A stretch of DNA of 64,000 bases from Homarus americanus (lineage: Eukaryota; Arthropoda; Malacostraca; Decapoda; Nephropidae), in the NCBI RefSeq assembly GCF_018991925.1, contig NW_024732384.1, positions 45,001-109,000 of the forward strand, given 5' to 3'. A model generated the notes under the pieces. It was not told the DNA's origin, made no database searches, and saw only the letters and a program-made list of their open reading frames with translations. Numbering within the stretch: position 1 is the stretch's first letter; every line of letters starts with the position of its first letter. The position numbers were made by a program, and so were the translations under genes. Below are positions 1 through 10,948 of the stretch, piece after piece.

Positions 1-90
1 CATAATAAGCTGGACATGTTTAATGAGTCATAAATGTATCCAGACAGACAGACACACAGACACACACACACACATAGAATATAAGAAAAT

Positions 91-1140
91 ATGATTCGCC
101 GGGTTGTGGCCTGCATAGCAACTCCTGTCGAGAGTTACTACCACTCTCTATCATCCATGAATCTATCTAGCCTCCTTTTAAACTTTCCAGGTTCCAGCAC
201 TTACTACAAAGTTGCTAAGCTTGTTCCACTCGTCCACCACCCTATTTGTGAACCAGTTCCTTCCTATCTCCCTCCTAAACCTAAACTTATCCAACTTAAT
301 CCGTTGCTCCGAGTCCTATCCTGCTCGGATATTATAAGAACTTTATCTATATCCCCTTTATTGATTCCTTTCACCCACTTAAATACTTCTATCATATCTC
401 CCCGCACTCTTCGTCTTTCTAGGGAATGCAAGTTAAGTTTCTTTAACCTATCCTGATATGGAAGGTTTCTAAGTCCCGGAATCATTTTTGTCATTCTTCG
501 CTGCACCGACTCTAGTGAATTTATATCCATTCTATAATATGGGCACCAGAACTGAACCCTCCCTTTATCTTTCTAATCTTCCAGCGCCCTGGTACCTCTT
601 GAAAAGTTCTCACTCTAACCTTACCTATGTCGCTACTTCCTCCCACTCTAAGACACACTACTGGATTGGTACCCTCCCCTGACAAAACCCTGTCTAACCT
701 CTCAGCTACATGCCCTATCCCAGCCCCAGGAAAACATACCCTAGTCCTACGTTTCCTGTCTCTTACACAAAAAATCCTATCTACAAACCTCACCTGGCTG
801 TCACCAACTACCACGACCTTACCTGTGGGCAGGGTTTGTACAACTGCCCTTTCCTCTCCTTGAACCATACCGTCCTGCCTCTTCTCTTCCTCGCCAGCTT
901 CCTGCAGCACCTGGTAAGGGTTACTACACTCCACACCCTGGTCAGCTTTCCTGAGCCTGACCCTAGTCCCCTTGGAGACAACCACTCTCCACGCCTGCTC
1001 CTGAGGGCTTCATTTTCCCCCTTTAGAGCGTCAACCTCACTCCTCAACTGCCCCAGCAGCCTTAACAGTGTGGCCAGGAGGTCGTCTTTCCTCACACTCC
1101 CCTCCTCTTCCCCCAAGACACAACGATCCAAGGCGGCCAT
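91..1140 (-). mobile_element. Internally deleted CR1/L2-like non-LTR retrotransposon
   Basis: Read on the minus strand, this begins with an ORF1-like protein (from an ATG at 1140) that has a Leu/Glu-rich coiled-coil-like stretch. A frame shift leads into a segment with a GDSQ motif and a GG-SDIG motif, resembling an SGNH/GDSL esterase domain as known in CR1/L2 ORF1 proteins. Near 530-590 it joins abruptly to the extreme C-terminus of a reverse-transcriptase ORF (QRRMTKMIPGLRNL... LHSLERRR). Almost all of the endonuclease and RT core is missing. The RT tail closely matches the element at 6640-8300, so both belong to one family. It lies 3' of the scarlet-like gene and in the same orientation. 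It cannot be active. The family assignment is by eye. Confidence 0.75.
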
Positions 1141-1194
1141 TTTCCTTGGTCTCTAACGGGAGCACTAGGGGGAAAGTCCTTCTCCAAGCTGGGT

Positions 1195-1240
1195 CAGACA
1201 GACAGACAGACAGACAGACAGACACACACACACACACACT
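1195..1240. repeat. (CAGA)n/(CA)n microsatellite
   Basis: A run of CAGA units passes directly into a CA run. Simple sequence. Confidence 0.9.
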
Positions 1241-1292
1241 CCTAACAACAACAGTTAATAATTGTTACACCATTGATGGATAATAATACACA

Positions 1293-1308
1293 TTTATTGG
1301 GTTTTATT
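1293..1308 (-). terminator. Candidate polyadenylation signals of the scarlet-like gene
   Basis: On the minus strand two AATAAA hexamers (1298-1293 and 1308-1303) lie about 490 bases past the stop codon of the scarlet-like gene. This gives a plausible 3' UTR length. AATAAA is common in AT-rich DNA, so this is only a candidate. Confidence 0.25.
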
Positions 1309-1340
1309 TAATTAATTCTTTTTTTTATAGTAATGACTAA

Positions 1341-1571
1341 GTGTGTGTGTGTCTGTGTATGTGTGTGTGTGTCTGTGTACGTGTGTGTGTTTGTGTCTGT
1401 GTATGTGTGTGTTTGTACGTATGAGAGATTGCATATGTGTGTTTCTCTATGTTTGTATGTATGTATATGTGTGTATGTATGTATTTATGTATGTATGTAT
1501 GTATGTATGTATGTATGTGTGTATGTATGTGTGTATGTATGTATGTAAAATAAAACAAAGTGATACTGTAA

Positions 1572-1623
<52 letters not shown>
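1341..1623. repeat. Compound microsatellite (GT)n, (GTAT)n, (CT)n
   Basis: An interrupted GT run is followed by a GTAT run (about 1455-1547) and then a pure CT run of about 50 bases (1574-1623). Open frames on both strands here are low-complexity artefacts. Confidence 0.95.
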
Positions 1624-1629
<6 letters not shown>

Positions 1630-1788
1630 CCTTATTTCCTTCATCTTGTTTCTTCTTCATCCACCATTCTCTTCCTAGCATCTTCTTCCCTGTCTAGTTG
1701 TTTCTTCTTCTTCTTCTTCTTCTTCTTTTCTTATTTTCCTTTCCTTAACTTCCTTCTTCCTCTTCCTCCTCCTCTTCCTCCTCCTCCT

Positions 1789-1961
1789 CTACTTCCTCCT
1801 GGCTCGTGAGTACAGACCGCAGAAACCAATTATATGAAACCCCAGGTAGAGCAGTGCCATTAACGACAGGTCAAAAGGTAGGTGCCAATTACTGAAGCTA
1901 AACTTGTTAATAACCTCGTCTCCCGTTGTTAGGCAAGGCACTCCAGGGGCTGTGTCACACT
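1789..1961 (-). CDS. st: scarlet-like exon 15 (C-terminus, stop)
   Basis: Acceptor CCCCCAG precedes 1961. The split codon with exon 14 gives Glu. Encodes the Cys-containing extracellular loop (CDTAPGVPC), the last membrane helix and the basic tail ending SRARRK, then TAG at 1791-1789. Confidence 0.88.
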
Positions 1962-2802
1962 CTGGGGGTCACGGGAAGGTCACAGGTTAGGTCAGGTCTA
2001 GTTGGGTGTGGTTTGGTTACGTTAGGTTAGGTTAGGTTAGGTTAGGTTATTATTGTATTTATTATGTAAAAGTTAATCAATTATTTAGTCTATTTCTGAG
2101 TTGATAATTAACTAATCCAACTAATCAAAGAATGAGAGTATTAAGTATAATCAAGTAATTAAACAAGGAGTTAGATAATTAATTAGCAAAGTTAAAATAA
2201 TCATCATTAATTAAGTCAATTATTCTGTAGGGTTGGTAGTTAGTCACTCAACCAATCAAGGCAAGATTCACTAACCAATCAACCAATCAAGACAAGACTC
2301 ACTAAACAATCAACCAATCAAGGCAAGACTCACTAACCAATCAACCAATCAAAGCAAGACTCACTAACCAATCAACCAATCAAGGCAAGACTCACTAACC
2401 AATCAACCAATCAAGGCAAGACTCACTAACCAATCAACCAATCAAGGCAAGACTCACTAACCAATCAAACAATCAAAACAACCATAGACTTACCAATCTC
2501 CTGGACACCCTTCCACTGGGTGATGGTGAGAGCTTCGTTGCTGTACATGAACCACGAGAGGTACTTGACCCACCCTATGTACCACGGCATAGTGCTGAGG
2601 GAGAGTAAGGGAGAGTCAGGGAGGGAGGGAGAGTCAGGGAGGGAGGGAAGGAGGGAGAGGGTCAGGGAGGGAGGAAGGGAAGGAGGGAGAGACGGAGGGA
2701 GGGAAGGAGGAAGAGACGGAGGGAGAGTCAGGGAGAATCAGGGAGGGAGGGAAGGAGGGTGAGACGGAGGGAGAGGGTCAGGGAGAGTCAGGGAGGAAGA
2801 AA

Positions 2803-2851
<49 letters not shown>

Positions 2852-4825
2852 CAACAACTTTATTCTCGACCTATAAAAAATCAATCTACTCTCTCTTACG
2901 ATTGGTGATAATTACTGAGAAACATGAGACCATAGCAACTAAGAGATACCAGTGAGAGGTAACGGAGAGATAGAGCCTCCCAGGTAAGGGTGTCTCACCT
3001 GAGGTTAATGAAGAGACCGCCGGAGATAAGGAGCATCATGTCAAAGGGTATTAAGATGACCATGCTGTAAGGGAGGCTGTCGAACAGGGCTGAGAACATC
3101 GCTCCTGTAGGGGGGAGGATAGTGGTGTTAGTGGTGGTAGTGGGGGTGGTGGTGGTGGTGTTAGTGGTGATGGTGGTGGTGGTGGTGTTAGTGGTAGTGG
3201 TGTTAATGGTGGTGATGGTTGTTAAGAATATTGCTTTATACTTTATATAACAATATCATTCAAATTTATCCCTACCAACACCTACCACTATTATTCAGTA
3301 CCACAATTCTTCCAACACCTACCACAATGCCCCCTTCTACCTACCACAATCCCCCCAACACCTACCACTATTTAACCTACCACAAGCAGAGGCGGTGTTG
3401 GTGGTGAAGATCAGTATGAGGACGGTCATGAAGAACTGGTAGGCCTGGTGCTGTAGGCCTACGATCCAATAGCAGATGGTGACGAAGATGACTGGGTCCA
3501 TGATGAACCCCGGTGCCTGGTGATGAGGTGGTGAGGTGGTGAGGTGAGGTGAGGTGAGGTGAGGTGAGGTGAGGTGAGGTGAGAGGAGGTGAGAGGGGTG
3601 CCTGGTGAGGTGAGGTGAGGTGGAGGTGAGGTGCCTGGTGAGGTGGTGCCTGGTGAGGTGAGGTGAGGTGCCTGGTGAGGGTGAGGTGGGGTGCCTGGTG
3701 AGGTGAGGTGAGGTGCCTGGTGAGGTGAGGTGGGGTGAGGTGCCTGGTGAGGTGAGGTGGTGCCTAGGTGAGGTGTGAAGTGAGGTGGGGTGGTGAGGTG
3801 CCTGGTGAGGTGGTGAGGTGCCTGGTGAGGTGAGTGAGGTGAGGGTGAGGGTGCCTGGTGAGGTGGAGGTGAAGTGAGGTGAGGTGCCTAGGTGAGGTGA
3901 GGTGCCTGCCTGGTGAGGAGAGGTGAGGTGCCTGGTGATGTGATGTTAGGTTAAGGACTGCTGAGGTTAAGTTTGGTCCGTGGTTAGGTTAGGGTTAGGT
4001 TAGGTTAGGTTAGGTTAGGTTAGGTTAGGGTTAGGTTAGCATCTTTACGTACTTACTCTCTCTCTTATAATGAACGATGATCTAAACTCACTCACTCCAT
4101 CCCACCCAACCACACCCAACCAACCCACACACCCACATCCACCCACACCCACCCATCCACCCACACCCTGACCCACACTTACCAAACTTACCATAGATAA
4201 CATTTTAGAGATGTAATAAATATCACATCTATATATGCCGTTCTTATACTCCCGTAGGAACAGAGGCAGCTCCTGGGGGAAGATATTTAGAACAGCGTAG
4301 ACGGAGGGGAAGGTGTTCTCGGTGATGAAAATGAATAACACGCCTTCAATATCCTGTACCCCTGCCTGGTTGAGGGTCACATTTGTATAGCAGACGCCTA
4401 TCAGTAGTGCCATTATCTGTGTAAGGAGGGAGGGAGGGGGGTGGTTAGTGGGAGTGGTGGTAGTCGTAGTAGGATTTTCGAATCTCTCTCTCTCATCACT
4501 ACTCACAATTTTCTGGAGTATTCTAATGGCGTGAACATCGGGATTCCTGTATGAGTCGAGCAGTGAACGCCAGGTGAGCCAATACAGCTGAATCCACCAG
4601 TTAGGAAGACGCCTGTAGTAGTAGTGGTAGTAGTTAGTAGTAGTAACAGTAGTAAAATATGTATAACTTATGTATAATTTATTGACAAAGTACAAGGACA
4701 CTTACGGTACGTTCTTCATGACATTGACAATCGATTCCTGAAAGGGTGACAAAAAATAAACATTAGGCTCGTAGTCTCTTAATACAATGTAAACAAAGCG
4801 GTCTTACTAGTGACGTCATGACCAC

Positions 4826-4857
<32 letters not shown>

Positions 4858-7800
4858 GTTTGTCATTATAATAGTCTAAATCTCTCCTTTCCCTACCTCC
4901 CTCCCACCTTCTCTCCCTCCCTCTCTCCCTCCCTCTCTCCCTCTCTCACTCCCTCTCTCCCTCCTTCCCTCCACCAGTGACTCACCGTGCTGGTCGTGGT
5001 GGAGGAGGCAGGATACACTCCGGAGTAAGTAGTGGCCTTCTGTAACATGATATACAGATACTTTACTGACAGACAGACATAGACAGAGCCGTGATAGATA
5101 GATATATAGCAACAGACATATAACAATAATAATAATAATGATGATAATAGCATTTGTAATAGTAGAAGTAACAATAACAACAATCATAATACTAACAATA
5201 ACTAAAACAACACCACAACAAGAGATAACTCACTTCGCTATCCTTATACTGTAGACTCATGTTATCTTGGTACTGTATAATCAAGTCAACGTCTTTAGCG
5301 TACGGGGACACGGCGAAGTTGTCACAGATCTTCTTGATACGTTCTCGGGACCTCAGTTCGTGACCTGGGTGAACCGCCAGGGTATGTATGTAGTAGTCGG
5401 CAGGGTTAAAGGTGGAGGGGCATTTGTGACCCAGTCTGTGGAAGGTGAGTGGGATGAGTGGGTTAGGGGTGTGAGTGAGGTGAGGCGGATGAGGAGAGGG
5501 TGAGTGGGTTAGGGGTGTGAGTGAGGTGAGGTGGATGAGGAGAGGGTGAGTGGGTTAGGGGTGTGAGTGAGGTGAGGCGGATGAGGAGAGGGTGAGTGGG
5601 TTGGAGGGGTTGAGGAGGGTCAGTGGTGAGTGGGAAGTGAGAGGGGGAGGAATGGGGCGAGGGTTTTTTTTTATTTCACTTTAAGATTAACTGCCCTAAT
5701 CCTAACCTAACCTAACCTAACCTAACCTAACCTAACCTAACCTAACCTAACCTAACCTAACCTAACCTAACCTAACCTACACCCTCCCAAGTAACATGAG
5801 TGTGTTTAATCATCAGATAAAATAAGCTGGGGACTTAATCTTCCAATATACATGAACGGATTTAGAAATACGTAATCAGGGTTATAAATACGTGACGAAA
5901 TTTGAAAAAGAAAAATTATCAAGTAAAAAATTCCATCATAAATCCTAAATAACATGATTGGTGAAATGAATAACATGTTAGAGGTGACATAAGGTGACAG
6001 GATACAGGTAAGCTATCATGGTAAATCATTAATAAATCATATACTGTACTAAATAGGGACAGGTGAGTATTACCCTGACCGTACACCGTTTGTAAAGGTG
6101 TCATCGGTTACCTGTATATAGTGTAGGGGTTGGGGGGGGGAGGTGAGGGAGGGGTGAAGAAGAGGTGAGGGAGGGGTGGGGGGGGAGGTGAGGGAGGGGT
6201 GACTAAAGCAGATGGATTGGTTTTGTCCCTCACCCGTCAAGGAACTCGAGGGCGCCCGAGGATGACCCTATGTACGCCAGGCGCCCCTCAGCCAGCAGAA
6301 GGAGCTTATCGAACATGAGGAAGACTTCGGTGGAGGGCTGGTGGATGGTGCACACGATGGTCTTCCCCCTGGCGGCCATTTCTCTCATCATCTTCACCAG
6401 CTTCTTGGCGTTGAAGGAGTCGAGACCTGTGGTGGGCTCGTCGCAGAAGAGGAGGGGCGGGTCTGTCAGGATCTGTCGAGAGGGAGTTTACGGTAAGTTA
6501 TTGACGGGTAACAAGTTGTCTGTCTGTGGTTCTTAACAGGAGATAATAAAGAGACGGGTGATATGGTGTCTCTTTTTATCTGTCACAGCGAAAAATACAC
6601 AAGGTAAAGGGAATTATTCTTGGTATTAATCAGACAACAGTTTTCACCACCGAGAATCTAAACATGATACCCGGGGCTCCGACACTATTCAGAGATAGTG
6701 AATAAAGTAAATTAAGCGAGATAGTAGTGACTAGTAGCGATGTTGGTAAGCAAATAGACAAACTAAAGCCTAATAAGTCACCTGGTCCCAATGAGATATT
6801 TGCCAGAGGATTAAAGGAACGTAAGAAAGAGCTTAGTATGCCCTTAGCAAAGTTGTTTAACATGTCCTTAAAAACAGGTGTAGTACCAGAATCCTGGAGG
6901 ATAGCGAATGTAATACCGATTTTCAAGAAGGGAGATAGACCACTATCCTCTAACTACCGTCCAGTCAGTCTAACATCAATAGTAGGCAAATTACTGGAAG
7001 CAATCACTTTCAAACTCTATTCGAAATCACCTGGAGAAGCACCGATTGATCAATGATTCCCAGCATGGCTTCACAAGCGGGCGTTCATGTCTAACTAATC
7101 CATTAACATTCTTTTCATCAGTTTTCGAATCGGTGGACGAGGGGCACAATTATGATGTGGTATATCTCGACTTTAGCAAAGCCTTCGACAGAGTCCCCCA
7201 CGAAAGACTAATTAGAAAGGTAGAAGCACATGGCATCAAAGGTAATATCCTTAAATGGATTAGGGCGTGGTTACAGGACAGGAAACAGCGAGTGAGCATT
7301 AACGGCACTAAGTCCCATTGGAGCAACGTCACTAGTGGAGTTCCCCAAGGCTCAGTACTTGGACCATTATTATTTATTATATACATAAACGACATAGATA
7401 TCGGCATAGACAGCAACATAAGTAAATTTGCTGATGACACTAAAATAGGAAGTGTTATTAAATCTGACGAGGACTCCGCAAAACTACAGGAAGATCTAAA
7501 AAAAATTTTCGAATGGTCTGAAAAATGGCAGATGAAATTCAACGTGGACAAATGTAAAGTACTCGGTATAGGAGATGTAAACAGGGAAACCAGTTACCAG
7601 ATGAACAACGATGCCATTGAGAAATCCGATTGCGAGAGAGATTTAGGAGTAATGATAAGTAGGAACCTTAAGCCAAGTAAACAATGTGTGTTTGCTCGTA
7701 ACAAGGCTAATAAAGTACTTGGGTTCATACAAAGGAGTGTTAGTTACAAGACTAGGAGGTCATCCTAAAACTGTATCTTGCGCTTGTGAGACCACACCTG

Positions 7801-10219
7801 GATTACGCAGTTCAGTTCTGGTCACCGTATTACAGGATGGATATAGAATCCTTGGAAAGAATTCAGAGGAGAATGACAAGACTAATCCCGGGCATTAGGA
7901 ACCTTGAGTATAGAGACAGGTTAAAGCATCTTAATTTGCACTCCCTCGAGAGACGTAGAGCGAGGGGCGACCTGATAGAGGTGTACAATTAAACGGAAGT
8001 CAGGGCTGAACAAAGGGGACATTACTAAGGTACTCAAACTGTCCAACCAGGAGCGAACTCGTAACAATGGTTTTAAATTAGACAAATTTAGATTTCGGCG
8101 TGAAATAGGTAAACATTGGTTTGGAAACAGAGTAGTGGATGAATGAAACAAGTTACCAAATATCATCATTAACTCGAATACACTGCATAGCTTCAAACAT
8201 AGGTTGGATGCCCATATGAGCAATAGGGGTTGGGTGTCAACGGGACTGCCCAGTATGGGCCAATAGGCCCGCTGCAGTTTCCACCATTCTTATGTTCTTA
8301 TGAATCGACACCAGTGGCCTCCCCCTTCCCGGCCGCCCTGGTATGTGAGAAGATCTTGTTGTCATGGAGGTGTGTGTGTGTGTGACCCGCAGGTGTGTGT
8401 GTGTGTGACCCGCAGGTGTGAGTGTGTTAAGATGTTTAGTTTATGTGTACGTAATTCTTTTTTCTTACCCGTGAGATGTAAATTATTCTTGATGACAGAC
8501 AGACATTCAAACACGGAGGATATTTTACTTGTTATTACGACTGTTTGGGTTAAAATGAGAGAAGTAGTTAAGATACGTGTTATTTCAGACTATAATGGGT
8601 GTGTCCAGGTATACATCTGCACAGGTGACGTCTAACTTATCAGTGGACCTTAACAAATAAAAATAGAAATATCTGATTACTGTTGATGAGTTGACGAGAG
8701 GGACAGGTGTGCGTAGGGACCTGTCTAAAATACCTGTCTTCTGAGGGTCAACCTGCCCACGAAGGTCAAGCTTTATTACCTGTACATTTCTACCCAGAGG
8801 TGCCAATTTCTTCCTAGGCCATCCACGCCTACCAACCCCACTCTTCTCTGCCACACAGGCCTACCAACCCTTCCACACCCCACAACACAGGCCTACCAAC
8901 CCTTCCACACCCCACCACACAGGCCTACCAACCCTTCCACACCCCACAACACAGGCCTACCAACCCTTCCACACCCCACCACACAGGCCTACCATCCCTT
9001 CCACACCCCCACCACAGGCTTACCAACCCTTCCCACACCCCACACACAGGCCCACCCACACCCCACAACACAGGCCTACCAACCCCACACCCCACAACAC
9101 AGGCCTACCAGCCCTTCCTCACACCATCACACAGGCCTACCAACCCCCACACCCCACCACACAGGCCTACCAACTCCCACACCCCCACACAACACAGGGC
9201 CCTCCCCACTCTCTGGCCACACAGGCCTACAACCTTCCACACCCCACCACAGGGCCTACACCCCAGCGGGCCTACCAACCCTTCCACACCCCACAACACA
9301 GGCCTACCAACCCTTCCACACCCCACCACACAGGGCTACCAACACCTCCTTACCTCAGTAGCGAAGGCGAGTCTCTTCCGTTCGCCCCCAGAGAGAGATT
9401 TGTCCAGCCCTGGCGTCCCGATGCGAGAGTCCTGCACCTTCGTCAGTCCTAACTCCTTCACTAATTCCTGTATCCTCATCCTTCGCTCTGAGGCGGAAGT
9501 CCTAACATCCATCCTTAACCGAGCCTGGCGAAGATGGTGGTAATAATAGTAGTAGTAGTATCAATTTACAAATAATAATAATAATAATAAACAAGAATAA
9601 GATATAATAAAACAAATAACAATGACAGTAGCATACAATAATAATAATAATAATAATAACACCATAAACGTACACCCCCCCCACCCCACCCCACCCCACC
9701 CCACCCCACCCTACCCCCCTGTTCCCCCAATACTCACCATGAACGTAAGATGTTCCTTGACGGTGAGGGAGCCGATGAAGATGTCATCCTGGTGAACGTA
9801 ACCTGATAGGGCGTTCATACTACTGTTAGCTCGGTGGCCGTTCACCAATATGTCGCCGTCAATCACCACTTCGCCAGGCGTTCGGTGAGCCAAAGCGTTC
9901 ATGAGCGTGGATTTACCCGCACCGCTGAGTGTATGTGGATATGGGTGAGGTGGATTAGACAGATGGATATAATGATGTGGGTAAGATTAGATGGATTAGT
10001 AGGTCTGATATAATTAGATGGATTACAAATGTGGATATGGTCAGATGGATTGGACAGACAGACAGTGAGAAATAGACAGATATTGATAGACAGACAGACA
10101 GACAGATACTCACCTGGCCCCCATGAGAGCTACAAGACTGCCTGGCCTAACAGCTCCCGACACTGTAACACAACAACAGGACACGTTTAATACAACACTA
10201 ACTACAGTAGCTCATCTGT

Positions 10220-10250
<31 letters not shown>

Positions 10251-10915
10251 GAGAGAGAAAGTGATAGAGAGACAGACAGACAGAGAGAGAGAAAGTGATA
10301 GAGAGAGAGAGAAAGAGAGAGGGAGGGGAGGAATATATAATAATAGAGAAAATAAGAGAGATAGAGAGAATTATATAAGTAAAGATAGAACAAATGAGAA
10401 AAAGAGAGACTGAGGAATGACAGAGAGAATAAGCAAAACTTTTAACTAATGACAATAAAAATAAATAAACAGGCAAATGCAACAAACATTAATAAATAGC
10501 GAACACAGAAAAATATAATGAATATATATAAAAATACAGAAAACCCGAGAGATATTAATTAAAACACCTAAAAAACATCTCAAATTTTCCGCCATGTCTT
10601 CGAACGCAGGTATGTTTGGGTCGCTTATACTCCGATGACAACCGCGTAAAACCTATATCCTTAGATGATCGAAATGATTTTAAATGACTATCTTCACTGT
10701 ATTTACGTTGAGTTTCTAAATAAAATTAATAAATAAAGACTATTTTGATTTAATTTAATTTAGAAACGTATAGGAATTTATATTTGTCGCTAGTTGGGAA
10801 GGAAGGAGGGAGGGAGGGAGGAAGATTTGACTACAGTAAAGATCTTTGAAAAAACTCGTGATCTTCACTATAGGAGTGGGTCTTAGGTGAGAATAATACA
10901 CTCGGTGGGATATTA

Positions 10916-10948
<33 letters not shown>

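Noticed and set aside
1333..1681. Cys/Val- and Thr/His-rich frames
   Set aside because: Translations of GT, GTAT and CT microsatellites.
2238..2475. Possible CRISPR array (regular 31-bp repeats)
   Set aside because: Units are contiguous with no unique spacers, and the context is a eukaryotic intron. A minisatellite.
4180..4192. Second GTAAGT donor 12 bases beyond the chosen end of scarlet-like exon 11
   Set aside because: Its use would add four residues (VSLV-type) where the family aligns without a gap. Kept as a possible minor isoform only.
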